This document shows positions 43,583 through 53,155 of a DNA stretch of 64,000 nt, piece after piece (within the stretch, counting starts at the first letter, position 1; each line of letters starts with the position of its first letter). The notes beneath the pieces were generated by a model. That model did no database searches, was not told where the DNA came from, and saw only the letters and a list, made by a program, of their open reading frames with translations. Made by a program: the position numbers and the translations under genes. Origin of the DNA: Bradyrhizobium sp. NP1 (GTDB lineage Bacteria; Pseudomonadota; Alphaproteobacteria; Rhizobiales; Xanthobacteraceae); contig NZ_CP127385.1 of assembly GCF_030378205.1 (NCBI RefSeq), positions 5,000,001-5,064,000 on the forward strand, read 5' to 3'.

Positions 43583-44587
43583 ATGCGACCCATTTTCCAC
43601 CCGAGTCTGGTCAACGGTCGCTACGGCGACCCGACGGTCTATGTGGAGACGCTATTCGAAAAGCACAGTCTGTTGTTCGACATCGGAGAAATCGCCGCAC
43701 TGTCAGCGCGGAAGATACGACGCGTCGACCAGATCTTCGTCTCGCATGCGCATATCGACCATTTCGTCGGCTTCGATCATCTGCTCCGCTTGCTCGTGGG
43801 ACACGAGAAGGCAGTGCATCTTTACGGCCCGGTCGGCTTCGCCGAGCGCGTCTCCCACAAGCTTCAGGCCTATCGATGGAATCTGGTCGAAAACTATCCT
43901 TGCGATCTTGTTTTCGTCGTGAGCGAACTCGGACCTGCAAATTCCATCTCGACCACCCGGTTCCGGCTGAGAAAGGCTTTTGCAGCGGAGGCCGCAATCT
44001 CCCGCGAAACATCGGCCGGCATACTCTGCGATGAGCCGACCCATCGGGTGTCAGCCGCGATCCTTGAACACGGCATGCCGTGCCTGGCCTTTGCGCTGCA
44101 GGAGGCCGCGCATGTCAATGTCTGGAAGAACCGGCTGTTGGCGCGCGGGCTACCCGTCGGCCCCTGGTTGCGCTCGCTCAAGCAGGCGGTTGTCGCGCGT
44201 CGCGCCGACGATTATTTGATCCATGTCGATGACCCGGCGACGTCCGACCGCCTCGTCCCGCTCGCCAGCCTGCGCGATCTCCTCACCGTCACTGCGGGCC
44301 AGAAGATTGCCTACGTGACCGATGCTGCCGACACTCCGGCCAATCGCGCCGCCATCGTGGCGCTGATTCAGAATGCGGACATCCTGTTCATCGAGGCAGC
44401 ATTTGCACATGCCGACGCCGCGTTGGCGAGGGAGCGGGCCCATCTGACCACCACGGCTGCCGGAGAAATCGCGCGGGACGCCAATGTGCGCCGCGTCGAG
44501 CCCTTTCACTTTTCTCCGCGTTATGCGGGAGACCAGGTGCGGATGCTGGCCGAGGTGATGGCGGCGTTCAGGACCTCTCGCGACTGA
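43583..44587 (+). CDS. metallo-beta-lactamase-fold hydrolase (RNase Z-like)
   Basis: 334 aa. MBL metal motif VSHAHIDHFVGFDHLL, later HGMPCLAFAL, a Asp region VTDAADTPANRA and C-terminal EAAFAHADAALARERAHLTT and PFHFSPRY. These are the ordered metal ligands of tRNase Z-type proteins, but the long middle and lack of a flexible arm make a tRNase role uncertain. Followed after 24 bases by the CapA-like gene, so probably co-transcribed. Confidence 0.8.
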   Translation: MRPIFHPSLVNGRYGDPTVYVETLFEKHSLLFDIGEIAALSARKIRRVDQIFVSHAHIDHFVGFDHLLRLLVGHEKAVHLYGPVGFAERVSHKLQAYRWNLVENYPCDLVFVVSELGPANSISTTRFRLRKAFAAEAAISRETSAGILCDEPTHRVSAAILEHGMPCLAFALQEAAHVNVWKNRLLARGLPVGPWLRSLKQAVVARRADDYLIHVDDPATSDRLVPLASLRDLLTVTAGQKIAYVTDAADTPANRAAIVALIQNADILFIEAAFAHADAALARERAHLTTTAAGEIARDANVRRVEPFHFSPRYAGDQVRMLAEVMAAFRTSRD

Positions 44588-44611
44588 CGCAAAAGACTGG
44601 AGCGGCGCGCC

Positions 44612-45760
44612 ATGTCGGTGGAAGGACATTTGCCTCCTGGGCATCGGAAACCGGTACGGCTTTTCCTGTGCGGAGATGTGATGTGCGGCCGCGGCATCGA
44701 CCAAGTGCTGGCGCACCCCTGCAGCCCCGAGATTTACGAACATTGCGTGCGATCGGCGGAGGGTTACGTGCTGCTCGCCGAGCGGGCGAACGGGTCCATC
44801 CCGCGGCGCAACGGGTCGTCCTACATTTGGGGCGCTGCGCTGGGCCAATTGGAGCGCATGCAGCCGGACGCGCGGATCATCAATCTCGAAACCGCTGTGA
44901 CCCGCAGCCACGACCGCGCGAACAAGGGCATCAACTACCGCATGAGCCCGGAGAATGCAGAATGTCTCGCGGCTGCCAGGATCAACTGCTGCGTATTGGC
45001 TAACAACCACGTGCTCGATTGGGGCCGCGCCGGCCTGTTTGAGACGCTGACGACTTTGCAGAAACTCAACGTCAAGGTGGCGGGCGCAGGCCGCGACGAT
45101 CGCGAAGCGCGCGCGCCCGCAGTGCTGTCCCTTGCCAACGCCCGGCTCCTGATCTTTTCGTTTGGATCGACATCGAGCGGCATCCCGTGCGAGTGGGCTG
45201 CGAGACCCAATGCTCCGGGCGTCAACTTGCTGCCTGACCTGTGCGAGGCGAGCGCGTTCGAGGTCGCTGACCAGGTCATGGCAGTCAGGAGGCCAGACGA
45301 TCTCATCGTCGTTTCGATCCATTGGGGATCCAATTGGGGGTATCGCATTCCCGATGAGCAGAGGATTTTTGCCAGGGCCCTGATCGACCAGGCGGGCGTG
45401 TCGATCGTTCACGGGCATTCTCCGCATCACCCGAGAGCGATAGAAATCTATCGAGACCGCCTCATTCTCTATGGCTGCGGCGATTTTCTGAACGACTATG
45501 AAGGGATCCGTGGTTACGAGCGTTACCGTGACGACCTGGCGTTGATGTATTTCGCCGACCTGGATCCGGCCAGCGGAAGCCTCCATGCGCTCAGGCTGGT
45601 TCCCCTGCAGATCAAGAACTTTCGCCTCTCCAATCCATCGTGGCGGGACATTGAATGGATCCAGCAGACACTGGATGGGGAATGTCAGCAGTTCGGGACA
45701 AGGGTCATTGTCGAATCCGAACGGCAGCTTGTTGTTATCGGGCCTAGGGCAAGGACCTAG
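44612..45760 (+). CDS. CapA-family metallophosphatase-like protein
   Basis: 382 aa. CapA/PgsA fold with LFLCGDVMCGRGID, IINLETAVTRS, CVLANNHVLDWG, IHWGSNWGY and HGHSPHHPRAIEIY, which supply metal and phosphate ligands. CapA-type proteins act in poly-gamma-glutamate capsule work or as esterases. No signal peptide or membrane anchor here, unlike PgsA, so a cytoplasmic hydrolase is more likely. Confidence 0.82.
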   Translation: MSVEGHLPPGHRKPVRLFLCGDVMCGRGIDQVLAHPCSPEIYEHCVRSAEGYVLLAERANGSIPRRNGSSYIWGAALGQLERMQPDARIINLETAVTRSHDRANKGINYRMSPENAECLAAARINCCVLANNHVLDWGRAGLFETLTTLQKLNVKVAGAGRDDREARAPAVLSLANARLLIFSFGSTSSGIPCEWAARPNAPGVNLLPDLCEASAFEVADQVMAVRRPDDLIVVSIHWGSNWGYRIPDEQRIFARALIDQAGVSIVHGHSPHHPRAIEIYRDRLILYGCGDFLNDYEGIRGYERYRDDLALMYFADLDPASGSLHALRLVPLQIKNFRLSNPSWRDIEWIQQTLDGECQQFGTRVIVESERQLVVIGPRART

Positions 45761-45859
45761 CGGGCGCGCGATCCGCGAAAAGGCCGCCCCCGCGGTCGAC
45801 CGGCAAGGTCCGGTCCAAACGCTGAGGCCAGCGGCTGCAAAATCAGTCTGGACTCGGCT

Positions 45860-46210
45860 TCACCGGCCCAGACCGCGCTTGATCCCGATCGACCACGAAA
45901 TCCCTTCTCCACCCACAATGCCAGTGACGCTCTGCCCCTTGGCGCGCTCAAGCACCGGTCGCCACGGCACGAGACTAAGATCATTCGCACGTTCGATCAG
46001 CGCGAAACGGCCGCTGTTGAGCGTCAGCATGCGCCGATAGGTTCCGTTCAACCGGTCGCCTTGCTTGTTTTCCGCATAGTCCAGTCCGCTTTCGCTCGCG
46101 ATCCGCGCCGCGACCTCGGCAATCTCGCGACGCTCCAGGGTTTGCAAAAGATTGCGCAAGCCCGAAGCAAACAGGGGCAAATTGAGCAAACTCTGAGGAC
46201 CGACCGACAA
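45860..46210 (-). pseudogene. relaxase C-terminal (DUF3363, VirD2-like) remnant
   Basis: 116-codon frame whose last two-thirds (LERREIAEVAARIASESGLDY, LNSGRFALIERANDLSLVPWRPVLERAKG, SVTGIVGGEGISWSIG) match the DUF3363 C-terminal region of plasmid/ICE relaxases. The relaxase catalytic domain is absent. A trace of a past conjugative element. Confidence 0.65.
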
Positions 46211-46358
46211 GCCACCTGCCTCGCCTGTCGCGGCTTCACTGGCTTACCACCTAATCGAAATCGCTTTGGTTCAGCTGAAAGCGATGCCGCTGCCGGCGGC
46301 GACCTCACTCCTGGGCTTTCGCCCCTTGCTCGTCAGCTTGTTGGGGTTTCAGGCGTGG

Positions 46359-46592
46359 TCACGCGTGCGTGAAGTCACCGGGTTTTAGCCCGAGTGCCTT
46401 CACGGCGGCTTCCGGCAGCGGTCCCAACGCTTCGGCCCTTTCATTCGGGGCCATCACGGCAGCGACGATTGCCTCGGCCTTTGCCGGATCCCCTTCGGCG
46501 ACGAAGTAGACCGAGCGAACGGGTGGGCCGCCGCCTAACGGTTCAGTTGTTACCAGGACAACCTGACCATTTGCCATGCTCCCATATACCAT
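46359..46592 (-). CDS. small conserved protein, unknown function
   Basis: 77 aa from ATG 46592 (MVYGSMANGQVVLVTTEP). Reads as one small alpha/beta domain (VRSVYFVAEGDPAKAEAIVAAVMAPNE in two blocks, GLKPGDFTHA at the end), a form frequent in Bradyrhizobium. A longer open frame over the E1alpha gene is a shadow. Divergent from the pyruvate dehydrogenase operon. Confidence 0.55.
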   Translation of the reverse strand: MVYGSMANGQVVLVTTEPLGGGPPVRSVYFVAEGDPAKAEAIVAAVMAPNERAEALGPLPEAAVKALGLKPGDFTHA

Positions 46593-46748
46593 CGTCGCAG
46601 TGCCGCTTCCACGTATGGATTGATCCGCATAAACCCGCAGTGCAGCAACGACCTGACGCGCCAAGCGAATCTGCAACGGTATTGCGTCGTCTCGGCGGAA
46701 CACCAAATGAAAGGGTATGGGAGGCAATATCGCTCCAGGAGCGAGAAC

Positions 46749-47849
46749 GTGGCCAGCAAATGGATGGCAAACGAGGGGCTCCCGGTAATCGCGCACTTCG
46801 AGGTGTGCCACCGCAACTACCTCGCGCCAGACGGCTCGATAAACCGGCCGCTCCCTGTCTTTGCCGCCGACGCCAACTTGCTGGTCGCGCTTTATCGAAC
46901 CATGGTGCTTCTGCGCCTCTTTGATCGAAAGGCAGTCGCATTGCAGCGCACCGGCCGGCTTGGCACCTATGCGGTATCGCTCGGCCAGGAGGCGGTGTCG
47001 GTCGGGATCGCCAGTGCGATGCGCGAAGAAGACGTGCTGTTGCCCTCCTATCGCGACAATGGCGCGCTGATCTGGCGTGGCGTCAAGCTGGAGGAAATCC
47101 TGCTGTTCTGGGGCGGCGACGAACGCGGCAACAACTTCTCCGGACCGGTCCACGATTTCCCGTTTTGCGTTCCGGTTGGCTCGCAAGCCCCGCATGCCGC
47201 CGGCGTCGCCTATGCCTTCAAGCTGCGCAGAGAGCCGCGTGTCGCCGTTTGCCTGTTCGGCGACGGCGCCACCTCGAAAGGCGATGTATACGAAGCGATG
47301 AATTTTGCCGGTATTCACAAATTGCCGGTCGTGTTCGTCGCCGCCAACAATCAATGGGCTATATCGGTGCCGTTGCGATTGCAGACCGGCGCCGAAACAT
47401 TGGCACAGAAGGCGATCGCTGCAGGCTTCACCGGCGAGCAGGTGGACGGGAATGACGTGGTGGCGGTGTGCGCCGCGGCCGAAGAGGCGATTGCCGCAGC
47501 CCGCGACGGTCAAGGCCCCCGCTTCATCGAGGCGGTCAGCTATCGGCTCGGCGATCACACCACCTCTGATGATGCATCACGCTATCGTTCCCCTGAAGAA
47601 GTTCAGGCGCATTGGAAGGAAGAGCCGATTGCGCGCTTGAGGGCTTATCTTGCCAGCCAAAATATGTGGGGCAAAACCGACGAAGAACAGCTTGCTGCCG
47701 ACTGCCACGAGCGCATCGAGGCTGCAGTCGAGCGCTATCTGAAAATTGCGTCACGCCGGCCAGAAACCATGTTCGATCACCTCTATGCCGATCTACCCGA
47801 ATCCTATGCCGCGCAACGCCGTGAACTGGCGGGAGGGGACGATGCCTGA
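46749..47849 (+). CDS. pdhA: pyruvate dehydrogenase-type E1 alpha subunit
   Basis: 366 aa from a GTG at 46749 with AGGAG seven bases upstream; the ATG at 46764 is an alternative. ThDP-binding motif GDGATSKGDVYEAMNFA-NNQWAIS and GTYAVSLGQEAVSVG are typical of alpha subunits of pyruvate / branched-chain / acetoin dehydrogenases. Decarboxylates a 2-oxo acid. Overlaps E1 beta by eight bases. No specificity residues can be read with confidence. Confidence 0.88.
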   Translation: MASKWMANEGLPVIAHFEVCHRNYLAPDGSINRPLPVFAADANLLVALYRTMVLLRLFDRKAVALQRTGRLGTYAVSLGQEAVSVGIASAMREEDVLLPSYRDNGALIWRGVKLEEILLFWGGDERGNNFSGPVHDFPFCVPVGSQAPHAAGVAYAFKLRREPRVAVCLFGDGATSKGDVYEAMNFAGIHKLPVVFVAANNQWAISVPLRLQTGAETLAQKAIAAGFTGEQVDGNDVVAVCAAAEEAIAAARDGQGPRFIEAVSYRLGDHTTSDDASRYRSPEEVQAHWKEEPIARLRAYLASQNMWGKTDEEQLAADCHERIEAAVERYLKIASRRPETMFDHLYADLPESYAAQRRELAGGDDA

Positions 47850-48822
47850 GGTGACGTTGGTCGAAGCCATCAATCTGGCGCTCGGCCGCGCGATGGAGGA
47901 TGATGCGAGCGTTGTCGTGCTTGGAGAAGATGTCGGCGTCAACGGAGGCGTCTTCCGCGCGACCGTGGGCTTACAAAAGCGTTTTGGATCGGAGCGCGTC
48001 CTTGATACGCCGCTTGCCGAACTTCTGATCAGCGGGCTCTGCGTCGGCATGGCGGTGCAAGGGCTGAGACCAGTCGGCGAGATCCAGTTCATGGGGTTTC
48101 TTTATCCCTGCCTCGATCAACTGGTGAACCACGCGTCTCGACTCCGCAACCGCACCCAGGGACGACTCACCTGTCCGATGGTTCTACGCGCGCCGCATGG
48201 TGCCGGCATTCGCGCGCCCGAACATCATTCCGAAAGCACCGAGGCGATGCTCACCCATATTCCGGGTTTGCGTGTTGTCATCGCTTCGTCGCCGGAACGC
48301 GCATATGGACTCCTCCTCGCTGCGATCCGCGATCCCGATCCGGTGGTGTTTCTGGAGCCAACGCGCATGTATCGCACCGTGAAAGGCGAGGTAGAGGACA
48401 ATGGCGACGCCTTGCCGCTGGATCTCGCCTTTGTCGTGCGGGAGGGCCGCGACATCACGCTGATCAGTTGGGGCGCGGCGCTGAAGGAAACGATGGCCGC
48501 GGCCGATGCACTCACTGTCGATGGTATCTCCGCCGAGGTCATCGATCTCGCCACGCTCAAGCCATACGACGAGAACACGGTACTCCGTTCGGTGGCAAAG
48601 ACCGGGCGCTGCGTCATCGTGCATGAGGCAGCACGCACCGGCGGATTCGGAGCCGAGATCGCCGCTACTATCGCTGAACGCGGCCTGTCCTCGCTGCTAG
48701 CACCCGTGACCCGCGTCACCGGCTACGACACGGTCGTTCCCATGGCACGTCTCGAGCAACATTACATGCCTTCGGTCGAACGCATCGTGACCGCCGCCCG
48801 CAAGGCGTGCCAGTTCGGCTGA
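47842..48822 (+). CDS. pdhB: pyruvate dehydrogenase-type E1 beta subunit
   Basis: 326 aa from ATG 47842, inside the end of E1 alpha. Transketolase-type Pyr domain (VVVLGEDVGVNGGVFRATVGL, LAELLISGLCVGMAVQGLRPVGE) and C-terminal domain (ITLISWGAALKETMAAAD, VIDLATLKPYDENTV, VIVHEAARTGGFGAEIA). Forms the alpha2beta2 E1 with the gene before. Confidence 0.9.
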   Translation: MPEVTLVEAINLALGRAMEDDASVVVLGEDVGVNGGVFRATVGLQKRFGSERVLDTPLAELLISGLCVGMAVQGLRPVGEIQFMGFLYPCLDQLVNHASRLRNRTQGRLTCPMVLRAPHGAGIRAPEHHSESTEAMLTHIPGLRVVIASSPERAYGLLLAAIRDPDPVVFLEPTRMYRTVKGEVEDNGDALPLDLAFVVREGRDITLISWGAALKETMAAADALTVDGISAEVIDLATLKPYDENTVLRSVAKTGRCVIVHEAARTGGFGAEIAATIAERGLSSLLAPVTRVTGYDTVVPMARLEQHYMPSVERIVTAARKACQFG

Positions 48823-48842
48823 ATTGAAACGGACTTCGCCCC

Positions 48843-49943
48843 ATGCGCCAGTTCATGCTGCCGGATCTCGGAGAAGGCCTTCAAGAGGCCGAGATCGTCA
48901 CCTGGTACGTGAATGAAGGCGATCACGTCGTCACCGATCAGCCACTCGTCTCGGTAGAGACCGACAAGGCGGTCGTCGAGATACCGTCGCCGTCGAGCGG
49001 ACGCATCGCGCATCTGTTTGGCGCCAAGGGAGATCTCGTGAAGGTCGGCACGCCGCTCGTCGAGTTTGCCGAAGGCCCCGAGCAGGATACCGGCACAATT
49101 GTCGGCGAGCTGGGTACCGGTGAACATCCACCGGTGGCAGGACGCCCTTCCGCGCGACCGGCTGGACAGGAACCTCAAGTGTTTCCGGCGGTGCGTGCAC
49201 TCGCGCGCAAGCTCGACGTCGTCCTTGAGCTCATCGAGCCCACGGGACCCGGCGGCACCATCACCCGGGCCGATGTCGAACGGGCTGCGAAGAGCATGTC
49301 CCCAACCGGACCGGCCGAACCACTGCGTGGTTTAAGGCGCGCGATGGCCCAACGCATGACGACAGCGCATGCTGAAATCGTCCCCGCCACCGTAACCGAT
49401 GAATCCGACATCGACGATTGGCGGCAGGGCGAGGACGTGACAATCCGCCTGGCGCGGGCCATCGCTGCCGCATGCAAAACAGAACCCGCGCTCAATGCCT
49501 GGTACAGTTCCCGCACCGGAGAACGGCGTCTGATGCAGCGCATCGATCTCGGCATCGCCGTCGATACCGGGGGCGGCCTCATCGTTCCCGTGTTGCGCAA
49601 TGTCGCCGAGCGGGATGTATCGGACTTGCGGGCCGGACTTGACCGGCTGCGGGCTGACGCAATCGCGCGCTCGATACCCCCGGGGGAACTGCGCGGCGCG
49701 ACGATTACACTGTCGAACTTCGGGATGATCGGAGGTCGGTTTGCCAATCTGGTCATCGTGCCGCCGCAGGTGGCTATCGTAGGCGCCGGCCGGATCTCGG
49801 AGCGCGTAGTCGCGCATCGGGGCCAGCCCGCGGTGAGGCGCCTGCTTCCATTGTCGCTTACCTTTGACCATCGCGTCGTGACGGGTGGTGAAGCTGCGCG
49901 CTTCCTGGTCGCGCTCAAGTCAGACCTTGAACTGGCTTCGTGA
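48843..49943 (+). CDS. pdhC: 2-oxo acid dehydrogenase E2 (dihydrolipoamide acyltransferase), short form
   Basis: 366 aa. One lipoyl domain (about 1-80) with the lipoyl-Lys in ETDKAVVEIPS, a peripheral subunit-binding domain (about 115-150: FPAVRALARKLDV, GTITRADVERA), and a catalytic domain ending LTFDHRVVTGGEAARF. The usual active-site HRxxDG reads HRVVTGG, with Thr for Asp. No E3 gene follows, so the housekeeping lipoamide dehydrogenase must serve. Confidence 0.85.
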   Translation: MRQFMLPDLGEGLQEAEIVTWYVNEGDHVVTDQPLVSVETDKAVVEIPSPSSGRIAHLFGAKGDLVKVGTPLVEFAEGPEQDTGTIVGELGTGEHPPVAGRPSARPAGQEPQVFPAVRALARKLDVVLELIEPTGPGGTITRADVERAAKSMSPTGPAEPLRGLRRAMAQRMTTAHAEIVPATVTDESDIDDWRQGEDVTIRLARAIAAACKTEPALNAWYSSRTGERRLMQRIDLGIAVDTGGGLIVPVLRNVAERDVSDLRAGLDRLRADAIARSIPPGELRGATITLSNFGMIGGRFANLVIVPPQVAIVGAGRISERVVAHRGQPAVRRLLPLSLTFDHRVVTGGEAARFLVALKSDLELAS

Positions 49944-50093
49944 ACCACTGTTTGCTGAGCCACCGTTGCAATGCGCTCTTGAGAAAAAGTCTTTCGGCTG
50001 ATCCAAGCCGTCGCACTGCACAACGGCGTGCGCCGACATGGGCATTGAGGTTCCGGAACCGAGCACCATATTTTCGGCAAGGGAGTCCTTGCC

Positions 50094-51491
50094 GTGCAGA
50101 CCGTAAAGGCGGCCCTCGTAGCGGCGATAGCAGTCGTCGCTCTGGTTGTCTCCCTCCTTCCCGGTTTAGCGGAGGAGAGTGGCAATCTTGCACTGATTGT
50201 TTCGATCGACGGAGCGATCGGACCTGCGTCGGCGAGCTACGTGAAGGACGCTTTGGCCAAGGCAGGCGAACGACGCGCCGACATTGTCATTCTGCGTCTG
50301 AATACGCCGGGCGGCCTCAACACCAGCATGCGCGAGATCATCGCGGATGTGCTCGCTTCGCCAGTTCCTGTCGTCGGTTACGTCGCTCCCTCCGGAGCGC
50401 ACGCGGCGAGCGCCGGCACCTATATTCTTTACGCGGCTCATATCGCAGTCATGGCGCCCGGCACCAACATCGGTGCCGCAACCCCGGTGCAAATTGGCGG
50501 CCCGATACCGGGTCTGCCGAGCGGCACCCCGGACAAGGAAGGCAAGGACAAGAAGGATGGCGAGCGCCAGCCCGAGCCGAAGGACACCATGACGGCAAAG
50601 GCGACAAATGACGCTGTCGCCTTCATCCGCAGCCTCGCCGAATTGCGTAGCCGAAATGCCGACTGGGCCGAGAAGGCGGTTCGTGAGGCCGCCACCCTCT
50701 CTGCCAGCGGCGCGCTGCAGGCAAATGTCATCGATCTCATCGCACGCGATCCGGCCGAATTGCTCAGGCAGGTCGATGGTCGCGTGGTCGAGGTTGCAGG
50801 TGGCAAGACGCAACGCCTGGCGACGAGAGGGGCCGTCATCGAGGCCATCGATCCCGGATGGATCTCCCGATTCCTGGCAGTCATCACCGATCCCAACGTC
50901 GCGTTTATACTCCTGATGGTTGGCATCTACGGGCTGATCTTCGAATTCATGTCCCCCGGTGCGATCGCCCCGGGCGTCGTCGGCACGATTTGCCTGCTGC
51001 TGGGCCTCTACGCCCTTAATTTGCTGCCGATCAACTTCGCCGGCCTGGCCTTGATGTTGGTCGGGATCGCACTTCTCGCCGTCGAGGCCTTCAACCCGAC
51101 CGTCGTGATCGGCCTCGGAGGGGTTGTCGCCTTCGTACTGGGAGCGGTCATGCTCTTCAGGATTGAAGAACCCGGCTACCGACTGTCGTGGTTGGTCATT
51201 GCCATGGTAGCAGCGACGTTCATCGGCTTTGTTCTCGTCGTACTCGACTCGCTTCGGCGCGCTCGCAGCGGTCCAGTACGGGTCGGCGCGCAAGCCATGC
51301 GAGGCCTGTCTGCAGAGGTTCTCGATTGGTCAGAGAATGAGGGTCACGTCTTTGCGCACGGCGAGCGATGGCAAGCGCGCGGCGCCGAAACCTTCAAGCC
51401 GGGCGAGGTGGTTGAAATCGCCAACATCGTCGATCTGACGCTGGTGGTCCGGCGCGCGCTAGCCCCGACCTCCGAGGGAGGCACATCATGA
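50094..51491 (+). CDS. nfeD: NfeD-family membrane serine protease
   Basis: 465 aa from GTG 50094 with GGGAG upstream. Signal/anchor ([21 protein letters not shown]), a ClpP-like protease domain with [16 protein letters not shown] and the Ser site [13 protein letters not shown], then four to five membrane spans (about 260-390) and a C-terminal OB-fold NfeD domain ([23 protein letters not shown]). Full-length, long-type NfeD. Overlaps the slipin gene (ATGA), the classic pair acting at membranes. Confidence 0.9.
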   Translation: MQTVKAALVAAIAVVALVVSLLPGLAEESGNLALIVSIDGAIGPASASYVKDALAKAGERRADIVILRLNTPGGLNTSMREIIADVLASPVPVVGYVAPSGAHAASAGTYILYAAHIAVMAPGTNIGAATPVQIGGPIPGLPSGTPDKEGKDKKDGERQPEPKDTMTAKATNDAVAFIRSLAELRSRNADWAEKAVREAATLSASGALQANVIDLIARDPAELLRQVDGRVVEVAGGKTQRLATRGAVIEAIDPGWISRFLAVITDPNVAFILLMVGIYGLIFEFMSPGAIAPGVVGTICLLLGLYALNLLPINFAGLALMLVGIALLAVEAFNPTVVIGLGGVVAFVLGAVMLFRIEEPGYRLSWLVIAMVAATFIGFVLVVLDSLRRARSGPVRVGAQAMRGLSAEVLDWSENEGHVFAHGERWQARGAETFKPGEVVEIANIVDLTLVVRRALAPTSEGGTS

Positions 51492-52249
51492 TGCTTGATT
51501 ATTTGACCTATGCAGCGCTTGCGGTGCTCGTCATCGTATTTCTGTTTCAGGCCATTCGCATCCTGCGGGAATACGAGCGCGGTGTCGTCTTCACGCTCGG
51601 CCGCTTCACCGGGGTGAAGGGCCCGGGCCTCATCATCCTCATTCCAGGCGTGCAGCAACTCGTGAAGGTCGATCTCAGGGTGATGGTGCAGGTCGTGCCG
51701 CCCCAGGACGTGATTTCGCGCGACAATGTCTCGGTCAAGGTCAACGCCGTTCTCTACTTTCGCATCGTCGATTCCGAGCGCGCCATCATCAAGGTCGGCG
51801 ATTACATGGCCGCGACCAGCCAGCTGGCACAAACCACGCTGCGTTCGGTGCTCGGCAAGCACGAACTCGACGAGATTCTCGCGGAACGTGACAGGCTAAA
51901 CGCCGACATCCAGGAGATCCTCGACAAGCAGACCGACGTCTGGGGCATCAAGGTCACAGCGATCGAGATCAAGGATGTCGACCTCAACGAAACCATGGTA
52001 CGCGCGATCGCCAAGCAGGCCGAGGCGGAACGACTCCGACGCGCTAAAGTAATCAATGCGGTCGGCGAGCAGCAGGCCGCCGAGAAACTCGTCGAGGCCG
52101 GCCGGATCCTCGCCCAGGAGCCGCAGGCGATGCAGCTACGCTATTTCGCAGCTCTGCATGACATCGCGGGCGAGCGGTCCTCGACCGTGGTCTTTCCGCT
52201 CCCGATGAATCTGCTCCACCAGCTTGGTCTGCGGAGCGATTCAACGTGA
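51488..52249 (+). CDS. slipin/stomatin-type SPFH protein
   Basis: 253 aa. N-terminal membrane hairpin ([19 protein letters not shown]), SPFH domain ([48 protein letters not shown]), then a coiled-coil ([23 protein letters not shown]). Its C-terminus is a known substrate type for NfeD proteases. Organises membrane domains. Confidence 0.92.
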   Translation: MMLDYLTYAALAVLVIVFLFQAIRILREYERGVVFTLGRFTGVKGPGLIILIPGVQQLVKVDLRVMVQVVPPQDVISRDNVSVKVNAVLYFRIVDSERAIIKVGDYMAATSQLAQTTLRSVLGKHELDEILAERDRLNADIQEILDKQTDVWGIKVTAIEIKDVDLNETMVRAIAKQAEAERLRRAKVINAVGEQQAAEKLVEAGRILAQEPQAMQLRYFAALHDIAGERSSTVVFPLPMNLLHQLGLRSDST

Positions 52250-52299
52250 CTTTGGTCATTTGCCGAAGAGACACAAATAGTCTGATCCAATCAGAATCG

Positions 52300-52870
52300 C
52301 AGCCGTGTTGCCCATCATGGCGCTCGGGGGCCTGCCGTGCTATGCTCCGCCATTCACTCGATATGGTCTTTGACTCCGTGTTCTCGTTTGGCCTCGAACA
52401 CCCCTTCCATCCCTGCGAGGGGGGCCCCTCCTCCGCGCCATGTACTTTGCGACGCTGGTCTGGCCGATGTCGATGCCGAGCTTGAGAAGCTCTCCATGGC
52501 TTCTTGGCGCTCCCCACAACGGGTTGGCGACGCTGATCTCGCGGATCAGCGGGCGAATTTCCAATGGTACAACTGGTCGACCGCGGCTGTGCTGCGATTT
52601 CCAGTGCCAATACGATCTGGAAACCGGCGCGGTGCCAACGGATCACGGTATCCGGCTTCACAATCGTCAGCGCCTTGATGGCATTTGGTACCAATCGATA
52701 CAGCCCAACAAAGATCAGGCGATCCACGGGACCGATGGCCGGTCTCTTCGGCCGGTGCCGTCGCTGGATGTTAAGTTGATGACGAAGAATCAGGACCTCA
52801 GCTTCCAGCGAGACCCGCGACCGGAACAATGAGACCAGCACCGACCAGACCATGCTGTAAGCTTCTCTCA
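52300..52870 (-). pseudogene. decayed integrase-core transposase
   Basis: The N-terminal part reads MVWSVLVSLFRSRVSLEAEVLILRHQLNIQRR, PDTVIRWHRAGF (from about 52,870 down to 52,630). The continuation IRPLIREISVANPLWGAPRSHGELLKLGIDIGQTSVAKYM is in a neighbouring frame (52,564-52,430). The catalytic core is missing. Same family as the intact IS at 22.7 kb (shared RWHR-GF, NPLWGAPR-HGELLKLG). Lies just after the slipin gene. Confidence 0.75.
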
Positions 52871-53155
52871 TAAGGCAGAAGCACTGCGTGATTCGGCCCC
52901 ACGTACCAGCCGGATTAGGTTCCGACAGGCACAGGTACTGGCGCGCGGGTATCGGCAAATGGCTTTCCGCTAACAGTGGAAGGCACACCAAGCAGTCCGG
53001 AAAGCCTGGTTCGCCCCAAACAGTCAACCATTGGCGATCCGAACAGCCATGTCCGCGGCCATTGAACCGGATTTGCGGCTCGCGCTCGCCGAACCGCGCT
53101 TTCAGTGGTTACGATCCACGTAGTCCAGCACGCCGCTGCAGTTCTGAGCGTTACC

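Noticed and set aside
44150..45586. 478-codon minus-strand frame over the MBL and CapA-like genes
   Set aside because: Antisense shadow; both plus-strand genes have clear catalytic motifs.
46593..47558. Upstream part of a 399-codon minus-strand frame over E1 alpha
   Set aside because: Shadow of E1 alpha; only the last 77 codons (46,359-46,592) look like a real protein.
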